Assembly: GCF_900091595.1 (NCBI RefSeq)
Contig: NZ_FMCW01000017.1
Coordinates: 111,763 to 175,762, forward strand
DNA from: Micromonospora haikouensis
GTDB taxonomy: Bacteria > Actinomycetota > Actinomycetes > Mycobacteriales > Micromonosporaceae
Direction of reading: 5' to 3'
Length of the DNA stretch: 64,000 nt
Positions 16,797 to 25,825 of the stretch are shown piece by piece (position 1 is the stretch's first letter; each line of letters begins with the position of its first letter). The notes under the pieces are model-generated. The model saw nothing but the letters and a program-made list of their open reading frames with translations. It did no database searches and was not told the DNA's origin. Both the position numbers and the translations under genes were made by a program.

Positions 16797-18109
16797 GCTA
16801 CGACCTGGTGGTGCGGTCCCGCCGGGCGGTGCTGCCGCAGGGGCAGCGGCCGGCGGCGGTCGCCGTGGCCGCCGGCCGGATCGCCGCGCTCGCCGGTTAC
16901 GACGCGCCGCTCGACGCCGTCGTCGACGAGGACCTGGGCGACGTCGCCCTGCTGCCCGGCCTGGTGGACACGCACGTGCACGTCAACGAGCCCGGCCGCA
17001 CCGAGTGGGAGGGTTTCGCCAGCGCCACCCGGGCCGCCGCGGCCGGCGGCGTCACCACCCTGGTCGACATGCCGCTCAACAGCGTCCCGCCGACGGTCAC
17101 CGTGGCCGCGCTGGAGACCAAGCGCGCCGCCGCGCGGGGCCGCTGCCACGTCGACGTCGGGTTCTGGGGCGGCGTCGTGCCGGGCAACCTCGGCGACCTC
17201 GTGGCGCTGGACCGGGCCGGGGTGTTCGGCTTCAAGGCGTTCCTCGTCGACTCCGGCGTGCCGGAGTTCCCGCCGGTCGACGCCGTCCTGCTGGAGCGGG
17301 CGCTGGCGGCGGTCGACGCGCTCTTCGTCGTGCACGCCGAGGACCCGGGGTCGGTACGCGAGTCGCCCCCGTCGCCGCGCTACGCCGACTTCGTGGCGTC
17401 CCGGCCGCCGGCGGCCGAGCGCTCCGCCGTCGCCACGGTGGTGGCCGCCGCCCGCCGCACCGGCGCGCGCGTGCACGTGCTGCACCTGTCGTCGGCCGGG
17501 GCCCTGCCCGAGCTGGTCGCGGCGCGGGCCGACGGCGTGCGGCTGACCGTGGAGACCTGCCCGCACTATCTCGCGTTGACCGCCGAGCAGGTGCCCGACG
17601 GCGCGACGGAGTTCAAGTGCTGCCCGCCGATCCGGGACCGGGGCAACCAGGACCGGCTCTGGGCGGCGCTGGCCGACGGCACGGTGGACTGCGTGGTCAG
17701 CGACCACTCGCCCTGCCTGCCCGAGCTGAAGCGGGCCGACACCGGCGACTTCGCCGCCGCCTGGGGCGGCATCGCGTCGGTGCAGCTCAGCCTGCCGGTG
17801 GTGTGGACCCAGGCCCGTCGCCGGGGGCACGGCCTGACCGACGTCGTCCGCTGGATGGCCACCGGCCCGGCCGACCTGGTCGGGCTGCGCGGCAAGGGGC
17901 GGATCGCGGTGGGCGCCGACGCCGACCTGGTGGCCTTCGACGCGGACGCGGGCTTCCGCGTCGAGCCGGGCCGGCTGCACCACCGGCACCCCGTGACGCC
18001 GTACGCCGGCCAGCGGCTGACCGGGGTGGTGCGGGCCACCTGGCTGCGCGGCGAACCGGTCACCGGCGACGCCCCGCGCGGCCGGCTGCTGCGGGCGGGT
18101 GCGGCATGA
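16793..18109 (+). CDS. allB: allantoinase
   Basis: This 438-aa cyclic amidohydrolase opens allantoin to allantoate. Diagnostic segments are DTHVHVNEPGRTEWEGF (metal His pair), GGVTTLVDMPLNSVPPT, GFKAFLVDSG (the carboxylated bridging Lys) and VVSDHSPC (metal Asp). The start overlaps the deaminase stop by 4 bp, and the stop overlaps allantoicase by 4 bp, so the three genes are coupled. Length is normal for AllB. Confidence 0.96.
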   Translation: MSYDLVVRSRRAVLPQGQRPAAVAVAAGRIAALAGYDAPLDAVVDEDLGDVALLPGLVDTHVHVNEPGRTEWEGFASATRAAAAGGVTTLVDMPLNSVPPTVTVAALETKRAAARGRCHVDVGFWGGVVPGNLGDLVALDRAGVFGFKAFLVDSGVPEFPPVDAVLLERALAAVDALFVVHAEDPGSVRESPPSPRYADFVASRPPAAERSAVATVVAAARRTGARVHVLHLSSAGALPELVAARADGVRLTVETCPHYLALTAEQVPDGATEFKCCPPIRDRGNQDRLWAALADGTVDCVVSDHSPCLPELKRADTGDFAAAWGGIASVQLSLPVVWTQARRRGHGLTDVVRWMATGPADLVGLRGKGRIAVGADADLVAFDADAGFRVEPGRLHHRHPVTPYAGQRLTGVVRATWLRGEPVTGDAPRGRLLRAGAA

Positions 18110-19209
18110 GCGGCCGACCCGACCCGACCGACCCGGCCCCGCCCCGCCCCGCCGACGGCGCCCAGCCCGACCTGACCGACCTGACCGCCCTGCCCGATCT
18201 GGCGTCGCGCGCCTTCGGCGGCGGCGTGGTCGCCGCCAACGACGAGTTCTTCGCCGCCGCGGACAACCTGGTCGATCCGCTGCCGCCGACGTTCTCGCCC
18301 CGCACGTTCGCCGCGAAGGGCCAGGTCTACGACGGCTGGGAGACCCGCCGCCGCCGCGAGCCCGGCTCCGACCACGCCATCGTCCGGCTCGGCCTGCCGG
18401 GCGTGGTGCGGCTGCTGGTCGTCGACACCAGCTTCTTCACCGGCAACTATCCGCCGTTCGCCGCCGTCGACGGGTGCGCCGTCGGCGGCTACCCGGGGCC
18501 GGACGAGCTCGCCGGGGCGCGCTGGGTGCCGCTGCTCGACCGCTCGCCGCTGGCCGGGGACAGCCGCAACGTCTTCCCGGTCGACGTGCCCCACCACGTC
18601 ACCCACGTGCGGCTCACCATCTTCCCCGACGGCGGCGTCGCCCGGCTGCGGGTGCACGGCGACGTGGTGCCCGACCCCCGGCTGCTGCCCGACGTGCTCG
18701 ACCTGGCCGCGACGGAACACGGCGGCCGGGTGCAGGCGTGCAGCGACCGGTTCTACGGCGCCCCGCAGAACCTGCTCGCCCCCGGCCCGGCCCGGGTGAT
18801 GGGCGAGGGCTGGGAGACCGCCCGCCGCCGCGACGACGGCAACGACTGGGTGCTGGTCCGGCTGGGCGTGCCGGGGGTCGCGCAGTTCGTGGACCTCGAC
18901 ACCAGCCACTTCAAGGGCAACGCCCCGGGCCGGGCCACGCTGCGCGCCGCCGACGAGCGCCACGGCGACCTCGACGACCCGGCGGCGTGGTTCCCCCTGC
19001 TGCCGGAGACCCGGCTGCGGCCGGACACCCGGCACCGCTTCCCGGTCGACGCGCCCCGGGCCGCCAGCCACGTCCGGCTGGACATCTTCCCCGACGGCGG
19101 GATGGCCCGGCTGCGGGTGACCGGCCGGATCGACGCCGCCGGCCGGGACGCCCTGGTCGCCCGCTGGCGGCGCACCCGGCCGCCGACGGCCGGCCCCGGC
19201 GGCGGCTGA
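18106..19209 (+). CDS. alc: allantoicase
   Basis: This 367-aa enzyme hydrolyses allantoate to ureidoglycolate and urea. Two homologous allantoicase domains are visible, each with a GWETxRRR...VRLGxPG motif and a DTSxFxGN motif (about residues 70-185 and 225-345), and each ends with a VTHVRLTIFPDGG-type strand. It is the last gene of the plus-strand purine operon. Ureidoglycolate lyase and urease are not in this window. Confidence 0.95.
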   Translation: MSGRPDPTDPAPPRPADGAQPDLTDLTALPDLASRAFGGGVVAANDEFFAAADNLVDPLPPTFSPRTFAAKGQVYDGWETRRRREPGSDHAIVRLGLPGVVRLLVVDTSFFTGNYPPFAAVDGCAVGGYPGPDELAGARWVPLLDRSPLAGDSRNVFPVDVPHHVTHVRLTIFPDGGVARLRVHGDVVPDPRLLPDVLDLAATEHGGRVQACSDRFYGAPQNLLAPGPARVMGEGWETARRRDDGNDWVLVRLGVPGVAQFVDLDTSHFKGNAPGRATLRAADERHGDLDDPAAWFPLLPETRLRPDTRHRFPVDAPRAASHVRLDIFPDGGMARLRVTGRIDAAGRDALVARWRRTRPPTAGPGGG

Positions 19210-19267
19210 GCCCGGCCGGTCGCGGCGGGCCGACCGGCGCCGGCCGGACGCGGCGGGCACACAGCTT

Positions 19268-19275
19268 CCTGACAG
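19268..19275 (+). promoter_or_regulatory. CCTGACAG box upstream of the lipoprotein gene
   Basis: This 8-bp box is identical to one half of the direct-repeat operator at 23115-23132 and lies about 65 bp before the lipoprotein start. It hints that the same response regulator controls both promoters. The second half-site at 11-bp spacing is not obvious here, so the call is weak. Confidence 0.35.
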
Positions 19276-19340
19276 TTGGCGGCGATCCTGGGCACCGGCG
19301 CGACCGCGTCGCGTCGGAGGTCCGACAGGAAGGCGTCACG

Positions 19341-19892
19341 ATGAGGAAGTACCCGATGGCCGCGCTCCTCCTGGCCGTCATGATCGGTGGCACGGGGTGC
19401 TCGAACACCGGATCCGACCAGACCGACACCGCCGAGCCGCCGGAGGTGGCCACGCTGCGCAGCGACGCGCCCTCCGTCGCCCCGTCGGCGTCTCCGGCCG
19501 ACGAGCGTCCCCGCGAGCGCCTCGACGACACCGAGGAGGACGCGAAGGCGCGCGCGAGGCCGTACGAGAAGTGCATGGCCGACCACGGTGTCGACATCCA
19601 CCGGGAACGGGCCGGCGGCACCACGTCGGGCCGGATCGGGAAGGCGAACAAGGCCTGCGAGAACCTGCTGCCGCTGCCGCCGTGGGAGCTCGACCCGGCC
19701 AACCCGGAGGCGAGGGACTTCGCGCGGGACGTCGTGGCGTGCCTCAAGGAGAAGGGCGTGCGCTACGTCGAGGTCAACCCCGACGGCCCGGGCTGGTCGT
19801 TCGGCGGCGAACAGAACGACGCGGAGTCGATCTCGAAGGGCATGCGGTTCTCGCCGGAGTGCGAGCGTGAGGTCGCCGCGAAGCGCAAGTGA
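19341..19892 (+). CDS. Cys-rich lipoprotein linked to the ABC/two-component system
   Basis: This 183-aa lipoprotein has the signal peptide MRKYPMAALLLAVMIGGTGC with a lipobox Cys at residue 20, an acidic Ser/Pro linker, then a domain with four cysteines. The domain has two copies of a C-(L/M)-x3-G-V pattern (EKCMADHGV; ACLKEKGV), each followed by a further Cys (KACENLLP; SPECEREV). The organisation is that of actinobacterial lipoproteins often found beside MacB-like exporters. aggaagg precedes the ATG at 19341. A related cysteine pattern occurs in the sensor domain of the histidine kinase at 23956. Function is unknown; it may bind or present the exported compound. Confidence 0.8.
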   Translation: MRKYPMAALLLAVMIGGTGCSNTGSDQTDTAEPPEVATLRSDAPSVAPSASPADERPRERLDDTEEDAKARARPYEKCMADHGVDIHRERAGGTTSGRIGKANKACENLLPLPPWELDPANPEARDFARDVVACLKEKGVRYVEVNPDGPGWSFGGEQNDAESISKGMRFSPECEREVAAKRK

Positions 19893-19903
19893 CCGCACGG
19901 ACC

Positions 19904-19935
19904 GGAGGCGCCACCCGCGATCGGGTGGCGCCTCC
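19904..19935. terminator. bidirectional hairpin terminator
   Basis: A perfect 13-bp GC stem (19904-19916 with 19923-19935) with a 6-nt loop lies 12 bp after the lipoprotein stop, between convergent genes. It is followed by gtcgttc, with no long T tract. Confidence 0.75.
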
Positions 19936-20005
19936 GTCGTTCTCCGCCCGCGACGGTGCGGTCGGTCGCCGCCCTCCCCCGTGTGCTCCTTCTTCCCCGC
20001 GACGG

Positions 20006-21205
20006 TCAGGACGAGGCGAGCGCCTCGGTCGGCGTGAGCCGGGCGGCCCTGATCGACGGGTAGACGCCGGCGACGACGCCGACCACGACGGCGCCGCCGA
20101 GCCCCGCGAGCGTCGCCGGCAGCGGGACCACGACCGGCCAGCCCTGGTGGACCGCGTACGCGGCGGTGGCGGCCAGGCCGACCAGGGTCCCGGCGACACC
20201 GCCGAGGGCGGCCAGCGCGGCCGACTCGGTGAGGAACTGGGCGCGGATCTGGCCCCGGTGCGCGCCCAGCGCCCGACGCAGGCCGATCTCGGTGCGGCGT
20301 TCCCACACGGCGATCACCATCGTGTTCGCCACCCCGATGCCGCCGACGAGCAGCGCGACCGCGGCGAGGCCGAGGAGCAGGGCGGAGAAGGCGCCCTCGG
20401 TGGCCCGCTTCGCGGCGAGGGCGTCCGACGGGCGGGTCACCACGACCTGGCCGGGCTGCACCGGCGAGACGGTGGCGGGCAGGACGGCGCGGACGGTCTC
20501 GACCGCCGACTCCCGGCACTGGACGTAGATGACGGTGGGATGGCCGTCGAAGCGGAGCTGGCTGCGGGCCGCCTCCCAGCCGACCAGGACCGAGCGGTCG
20601 ATGTCGGGGGAGAGCGGCGTGGCGGCGAGGATGCCGACGACGGTGAACCACCGGTCGCCGATGATCACCATCGGCGCCGGGCCGCCGGTGGCGGGCAGGT
20701 CCGCGAACCCGAGCCGGGTGGCGGCGACCGAGCCGAGCACCACGGTCGGGAACCGCTCGGTGACGGGGTCGAGCCAGCGCCCGGAACGTACCGTGGCGTT
20801 GATGGCCCGCGGCAGGTCGAGGCGGGCGGCGAGCACGGTCAGGCCGGAGCCGTCGCGGGCGTCGGTGCGGTCGTTGCGGCGGACCAGCGCGTGGGTGTTG
20901 GCGACCGCGCTCGCGACCGTGACCGGGCCGATGCGCTGCACCATCGCCACGGACTCCTCGGGCAGCTGCGGTGGCGAGTCCGTGCCGGGTTGCGCCATGA
21001 CCTGGAGGCTGTTGGTGCCCAGGGCGGACAGTTCGCGCAGCAGCGCCGCCTGGCTGGCGGCGGGGACGCCGGTGACCAGGACCGTGGTGGCGATGCCGAT
21101 CGCGATGCCCAGGGCCGAGAACGCGGCCCGCATCCTGCGGGTACGGATGCCGAGCAACCCGACGTCGAGCAGGTCGAGCGGGGAGAGGCGGACGGGGCGG
21201 ATCAT
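20006..21205 (-). CDS. MacB-like ABC transporter permease
   Basis: This 399-aa permease has one N-terminal transmembrane helix (about 25-48), an extracellular MacB periplasmic-core domain (about 50-265) and a C-terminal FtsX domain with three helices, starting around SALLLGLAAVALLVGGIGVANTM and carrying RRTEIGLRRALGAHRG. This topology is that of MacB-type exporters, which transmit ATPase movement mechanically and do not form a classical channel. The start overlaps the ATPase stop by 4 bp. It probably exports a peptide, lipid or antibiotic with the ATPase and adaptor; the substrate is unknown. Confidence 0.92.
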   Translation of the reverse strand: MIRPVRLSPLDLLDVGLLGIRTRRMRAAFSALGIAIGIATTVLVTGVPAASQAALLRELSALGTNSLQVMAQPGTDSPPQLPEESVAMVQRIGPVTVASAVANTHALVRRNDRTDARDGSGLTVLAARLDLPRAINATVRSGRWLDPVTERFPTVVLGSVAATRLGFADLPATGGPAPMVIIGDRWFTVVGILAATPLSPDIDRSVLVGWEAARSQLRFDGHPTVIYVQCRESAVETVRAVLPATVSPVQPGQVVVTRPSDALAAKRATEGAFSALLLGLAAVALLVGGIGVANTMVIAVWERRTEIGLRRALGAHRGQIRAQFLTESAALAALGGVAGTLVGLAATAAYAVHQGWPVVVPLPATLAGLGGAVVVGVVAGVYPSIRAARLTPTEALASS

Positions 21206-21882
21206 CGGACGGCCGCCGTGTCCCGCACGAGCCGGCCGTCGCGGATCTCGACGCGGCGGGGCAGGCTGGCGGCGATCTCGTTGTCGTGGGTGATGACGGC
21301 GATGGTGGTGCCCTCCTCGTTGAGTCTGCGCAGCAGGCGCAGGACGGCGTGCCCGGTGCCGGTGTCGAGGGCGCCGGTGGGCTCGTCGGCCAGCACCAGG
21401 GCGGGTCCGTTGACGATGGCCCGGGCGATGGCGACCCGCTGGCGTTCGCCACCGGAGAGCTGGGCCGGGCGGTGGCCCACCCGGTGGGCGAGGCCGACCC
21501 GGTCGAGGGCGTCGAGCGCGAGCGCCCGGCGACGCCTGCGCGGGACACCGGCGTACAGCAGGCCGGTGGCCACGTTCTCCGCGGCGGTGAGGCCCTCGGC
21601 GAGGTGGAACTGCTGGAAGACGAAGCCGAGCCAGCGGCCCCGCAGGGCGGAGAGCTGACGGTCGGAGAGCGCGGCGACGTCCTGCCCCGCGATCCGGATG
21701 GTGCCGGAGCTGGGCCGGTCGAGGGTGCCCATGAGGTGGAGCAGGGTCGACTTGCCGGAGCCGGACGGCCCGACGATGGCGAGCAGTTCGCCCTCGGCGA
21801 TGTCGAGGCAGATCCCGCGCAGCGCGTCGACCCCGCCCGGGTAGCGCCTGCTGACGTCGCGCGCGGACAGGACGGTGCTCAC
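21202..21882 (-). CDS. ABC transporter ATP-binding protein (MacB/LolD type)
   Basis: This 226-aa ATPase has Walker A GPSGSGKSTLLHLMG, Q-loop FVFQQFHL, signature LSGGERQRVAIARAI, Walker B ALVLADEPTGALD and the H-loop ITHDNEIA. The GTG start overlaps the adaptor stop and the stop overlaps the permease start, each by 4 bp. It powers the exporter encoded with it. Confidence 0.96.
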   Translation of the reverse strand: MSTVLSARDVSRRYPGGVDALRGICLDIAEGELLAIVGPSGSGKSTLLHLMGTLDRPSSGTIRIAGQDVAALSDRQLSALRGRWLGFVFQQFHLAEGLTAAENVATGLLYAGVPRRRRRALALDALDRVGLAHRVGHRPAQLSGGERQRVAIARAIVNGPALVLADEPTGALDTGTGHAVLRLLRRLNEEGTTIAVITHDNEIAASLPRRVEIRDGRLVRDTAAVR

Positions 21883-23093
21883 GAGGTGGTCACCACCCGC
21901 GTGCCCGGGGCGAGCCCGTCTCCGCTGATCTCGACGAGGCCCTTGGCGAACATGCCGGTCTCGACCGCGACCAGGCCGCCGCCCTCGACCTGGACGGCGT
22001 AGCCGCCCTCGGCGAGCGCCAGCAGCGCGCCGACCGGCGCGACGAGAACGTCCTTGTGGGTCTCGGCGACGAAGTCGACCTGCACGTCGGCAAAACTGAT
22101 CTTGGCGACGGCGGCGGACTTGTCCAGGGTGACCGTCACGGTGACCCTGGCCGGGCCGCCGCCCGTCGGGTCGTCGCCCGCCGCCGCCTGCACGGCCTGG
22201 CCGACGGCGGCGACCTTGCCGCCGACCGCGCTCTCGTCGGGCAGCCGCACGTCGACCACGTCGCCCGGCTCGACCGAGGCGGCGTCACCGACGTCCATCT
22301 GCACGGTGACCACCTTCGCGGTCTGGGTGACCGACATCAGCGGGGAGTTCGCGCTGTCCCCGGGCTGGGCGGCGACCGAGTCGACCCGGACCGCGCCGAC
22401 GAGCACCGCCACGTCCCCGGGCTCGACCGCGCCGGTCGCCGGGACCCCCAGGTCGTTCTGCCAGCGCTTGACGGCCGCGCGCAGCCCGGTGGTCAGGACG
22501 GCCTCGCCCCGGCCCACCGTCACCGCCGGCCGGGACGCGGCCGGCGACGGAGCCGGCGACGGGACCAGCCGGGTGCCGGGCCTCGGCTGGTCGCCGATCT
22601 CGTAGCCGAGGGCGTCGAGGTTGTCGGCGACGATCCGCACGTCCCGACCGACCGTGCCGAGGTCACGCAGCGGGCGGTACAGCGGCATCCCGCCGTAGAA
22701 CAACGGCACCGGCCGGTCGTCGACGCGGTAGAGCTGCTTTCCGCGCCGGACCGCCGCCCCCGGCGCGGGCAGCCACGTCACCGTGCCGCCCCTGCCGCCC
22801 TTGAGCACCCGGGCGGCGCCGTAGCCGAGGGTGCCCGGCAGCGACTGCGCCATCGACATGTCCTGCCGCGCCAGCGCGACGCTGCGCACCCCGGCGGGTT
22901 CGTCGACGGCCGGCGGTCGTCCGCTGTCCCGGCCGAACCAGACGACACCCGCCGTGACGGCCAGCACCGCTAGGACGACGGCGGGCACCACCAGCCTCGG
23001 CAGGCGTCGGCGGCGCGGCGTCGGTTCCGCGCCGACGACCGGGATGACCTGGGTTTCGGTGTCCGACGGTGGCACCGTCCGGGGCAGTGACAT
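21879..23093 (-). CDS. efflux adaptor protein with peptidoglycan-binding-like insert
   Basis: This 404-aa adaptor of the HlyD/YknX type is membrane-anchored by one helix (about 33-51) with a cytoplasmic basic N-terminus. The external part has a biotinyl-lipoyl-like half (residues about 70-125), then a PG_binding_1-like insert (NLDALGYEIGD; LRAAVKRWQNDLGVPATG) in place of the usual coiled-coil hairpin. A beta-barrel part follows (VEPGDVVDVRLPDESAVGGKVAAVG). It is the first gene of the adaptor-ATPase-permease operon. It links a MacB-like exporter to the cell wall. Its promoter region is shared with the divergent response-regulator gene. Confidence 0.87.
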   Translation of the reverse strand: MSLPRTVPPSDTETQVIPVVGAEPTPRRRRLPRLVVPAVVLAVLAVTAGVVWFGRDSGRPPAVDEPAGVRSVALARQDMSMAQSLPGTLGYGAARVLKGGRGGTVTWLPAPGAAVRRGKQLYRVDDRPVPLFYGGMPLYRPLRDLGTVGRDVRIVADNLDALGYEIGDQPRPGTRLVPSPAPSPAASRPAVTVGRGEAVLTTGLRAAVKRWQNDLGVPATGAVEPGDVAVLVGAVRVDSVAAQPGDSANSPLMSVTQTAKVVTVQMDVGDAASVEPGDVVDVRLPDESAVGGKVAAVGQAVQAAAGDDPTGGGPARVTVTVTLDKSAAVAKISFADVQVDFVAETHKDVLVAPVGALLALAEGGYAVQVEGGGLVAVETGMFAKGLVEISGDGLAPGTRVVTTS

Positions 23094-23114
23094 GGCGCGA
23101 TCGTGGCCCGGGAA

Positions 23115-23132
23115 TATCAGGATCCTGTCAGG
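23115..23132 (-). promoter_or_regulatory. direct-repeat operator for an OmpR-type response regulator
   Basis: Read on the minus strand, CCTGACA and CCTGATA lie exactly 11 bp apart, the spacing that OmpR/PhoB-type regulators use for tandem binding. GATATT within and after the second repeat could be the -10 of the exporter operon, 22 bp before its start codon. On the plus strand the site lies 137 bp before the response regulator gene. The repeat is seen directly; the regulator assignment is inferred. Confidence 0.55.
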
Positions 23133-23269
23133 CCCGGGCGTGACCTTTTCCGCACCGCCGCCGCGCCGCGCGGCGCACCGCCCCTGGGCTGCCCGGGCGC
23201 GGCGCGACCCACGTCGCGGCCGAGGTCGCAGCCGGTTCGGGGCCCGACGCCTGACCTATAGTCCCCACC

Positions 23270-23959
23270 ATGTGCGCACAGGTGATGCTCGCGGAGGACG
23301 ACCGGCGGCAGGCCGAGGCGCTGCGCCGCTACCTGGCCGCGGAGGGACACGAGGCGACGGTCGTGCACGACGGCGAGGCCGCGCTGCGGCAGGCCCGGCA
23401 GCAGCCGTTCGACCTGCTCGTGCTCGACGTGATGCTGCCGGGGCTGGACGGCATGCAGGTCTGCCGCATCCTCCGGCAGGAGTCGGACGTGCTGATGCTG
23501 ATGCTGACCGCCCGGTCGAGCGAGGACGACCTCCTGCGCGGCCTGGACCTGGGCGCCGATGACTACATGACCAAGCCGTTCAGCCCCCGGGAACTGGTGG
23601 CCCGGATCCGGACGCTGCTGCGGCGCGTCCGGACGACGGGGCAGGACTCCCCCGTGCACCGGGTCGGGCGGCTCACCGTCGACGAGCCACGGCACACCGT
23701 GACCGCCGGTGGCGTCCCAGTCGACTGCACCGCCGGCGAGTTCGCGATCCTGGCCGCGATGACCCGCCAGCCGGGGCGGGTGTTCACCCGCGGCCAACTG
23801 CTGGAACACACCCGAGGAGTCGAGCGGGAGTCGACCGAGCGCACCATCGACGTACACGTGATGAACCTGCGCCGCAAGATCGAGCTGAATCCCCGCCGCC
23901 CCCAGCAACTGCTGACCGTCTACGGCGTCGGCTACAAGCTCAGCCCCGGGGCGCCGTGA
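23270..23959 (+). CDS. OmpR-family response regulator
   Basis: This 229-aa protein has a receiver domain with the acidic pocket (AEDD), phosphoacceptor Asp in LLVLDVMLPGLDGM and the conserved Lys in TKPFSPRELVAR. A C-terminal winged helix follows (LTAGEFAIL-like segment; ERTIDVHVMNLRRKIE; YGVGYKL). The ATG at 23270 gives standard length. The stop overlaps the histidine kinase start by 4 bp. It most likely controls the divergent exporter operon and possibly the lipoprotein gene. Confidence 0.95.
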   Translation: MCAQVMLAEDDRRQAEALRRYLAAEGHEATVVHDGEAALRQARQQPFDLLVLDVMLPGLDGMQVCRILRQESDVLMLMLTARSSEDDLLRGLDLGADDYMTKPFSPRELVARIRTLLRRVRTTGQDSPVHRVGRLTVDEPRHTVTAGGVPVDCTAGEFAILAAMTRQPGRVFTRGQLLEHTRGVERESTERTIDVHVMNLRRKIELNPRRPQQLLTVYGVGYKLSPGAP

Positions 23960-25770
23960 GGCGGCAGCGGGTGCCGCCGCACCGCAGTCTGGTGGTGCGG
24001 CTGCTGGCCACCTCCCTGCTGGTGGCGGTCTGCGCGATCCTGGCGACCACCTGGCTGGCCGTGCAGTCGACGACCCGGGCGATCCGGCAGGAGCAGGGCC
24101 GCTCGCTCGCCGACGACAAGAGCATCTACGACACGATGCTGGGCTACGCCGCCACCCACCGGGACTGGTCGCAGGTGGCCCCCGTGCTCGCCGAGCGGGC
24201 CGGCAAGCTCGAACGGCGGATCACCCTGATGACCCCCGACCGGCAGGTCATCGCCGACACCGCGCCGCAGGGCCCGTCGCTGCACGCGGCGCGGCCGTCG
24301 GCGACCGTCGACCCGCTGCAGGTGGACCTGGGCCTGACCGGCGGGACCGAGCGGATCGACCCGCGCGCGCTCGGGCCGTACGTGCTGACCGCGCAGGAGA
24401 GTGCCTTCAGCCGGGCGCTGGCCACCCGGTGGCTCGGCTGCATCCGCGGTGAGTCCACCCTGGACGGCAAGGTCGTCGTCGGCCCGGGCGGGCGGGCGTC
24501 GGTGCAGGTGAACGGGCCGGACGTGCGCGACGTCGCCGGCTTCTGCCTGCCGACCGAGCTGGCCGAGCCGCTGCCGAGCGAGGCCAAGGGGATCGCGCAG
24601 CTGAGGACCGCGACGAAGACCTGCCTGCGCGAGGCGGGGATGCCCGACCGGGTCGCGATCAGGGCGGACCGCACCGCGACCCCGAGCGGCGACGCCCGTG
24701 TCGACCGGCAGACCGACGCCTGCCTGCAGAAGGCGCGGCTCGCCCAGCTCAGGTCGTACGTGGCCCCGCCGGCCCTGCTCTTCGTGACCGACGAGGCCCA
24801 GGGCACCGCCGAACCGGTGTTCAACCTGTCCCGGGACAACGCGATCCGCATCGCCCAGGTGACGGGAACGGTGCTGGCCGCCACCGTGCTGATCACCGTC
24901 CTGGTCGGGCGGCGGCTGGTCCGGCCGCTGCGGGCGCTGACCGACGCCACCCGGCGGCCGATGGACGAACAGGCCCGGGTCCCCGTGACCACCCGCGACG
25001 AGATCGGCCTGCTCGCCACCGCCCTCAACGACCTCGCCGCCCGGCGGGAACAGACCGAGGCGCTGCGCAAGAGCATGGTCAGCGACGTGGCGCACGAGCT
25101 GCGTACGCCGCTGACCAACATCCGTAGCTGGCTGGAGGCCGCCCAGGACGGCCTCGCCCAGCCCGACGCGCAACTGCTCAGCCTGCTGCTCGACGAGGCG
25201 CTGCTGTTGCAGCACATCATCGACGACCTGCGCGACCTGGCCGCCGCCGACGCCGGTGACCTGCGCATCCACCGCGAGCCGCACTTCGTGGCGGACCTGC
25301 TGGAGCAGGTCGTCGAGGCGCACCGGGGCGCCGCCGAGGCCGCCGGGGTGCGGCTGGGCACCGAACTGCTCGCCGACCCGGAGCTGCCGGTCGACGGCGC
25401 CCGGCTGCGGCAGCTCGTCGGCAACGTGGTCGCCAACGCGGTCCGGCACACCCCCGCCGGCGGCTCGGTCACCGTGCGGTGCGCGGTGCACGACGACCAG
25501 GTCGCCATCGCTGTGTCCGACACCGGGACCGGCATCGCGCCCGCCGACCAGGCCAGGGTCTTCGACCGGTTCTGGCGGGCCGACGACTCGCGGGCCCGCA
25601 GCACCGGGGGCAGCGGGCTCGGCCTGTCGATCGCCCGCAAGCTCGCCGAGGCCCACGGCGGCACGATCGGCCTCGAGAGCGTCCTCGACCGGGGCAGCAC
25701 CTTCACCATCCGGCTGCCGATCGCCGAGCCGGCGGCCGCCGGTCACCGCCGTCCCGTCGCCGGGCGGTAG
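23956..25770 (+). CDS. sensor histidine kinase with Cys-rich extracytoplasmic domain
   Basis: This 604-aa kinase has helix 1 at about residues 12-36, an unusually long external domain (about 37-295), and helix 2 at about 296-320. HAMP, HisKA (SMVSDVAHELRTPLTN, phosphoacceptor His) and HATPase (NVVANAVRHTP; DTGTGIAP; GSGLGLSIARKL) follow. The external domain contains four cysteines, two of them in a C-L-x3-G-(M/V) context (TKTCLREAGM) followed about 28 residues later by DACLQKAR. This resembles the cysteine motifs of the nearby lipoprotein. It is coupled to the regulator by a 4-bp overlap. The ligand is unknown, possibly the exported compound or the lipoprotein itself. Confidence 0.94.
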   Translation: MRRQRVPPHRSLVVRLLATSLLVAVCAILATTWLAVQSTTRAIRQEQGRSLADDKSIYDTMLGYAATHRDWSQVAPVLAERAGKLERRITLMTPDRQVIADTAPQGPSLHAARPSATVDPLQVDLGLTGGTERIDPRALGPYVLTAQESAFSRALATRWLGCIRGESTLDGKVVVGPGGRASVQVNGPDVRDVAGFCLPTELAEPLPSEAKGIAQLRTATKTCLREAGMPDRVAIRADRTATPSGDARVDRQTDACLQKARLAQLRSYVAPPALLFVTDEAQGTAEPVFNLSRDNAIRIAQVTGTVLAATVLITVLVGRRLVRPLRALTDATRRPMDEQARVPVTTRDEIGLLATALNDLAARREQTEALRKSMVSDVAHELRTPLTNIRSWLEAAQDGLAQPDAQLLSLLLDEALLLQHIIDDLRDLAAADAGDLRIHREPHFVADLLEQVVEAHRGAAEAAGVRLGTELLADPELPVDGARLRQLVGNVVANAVRHTPAGGSVTVRCAVHDDQVAIAVSDTGTGIAPADQARVFDRFWRADDSRARSTGGSGLGLSIARKLAEAHGGTIGLESVLDRGSTFTIRLPIAEPAAAGHRRPVAGR

Positions 25771-25825
25771 CGGACGGGGCGGCGCCTGTCGGGCCGCCGG
25801 ACCGGCCGCAGGGTGGGCTTAGTGC

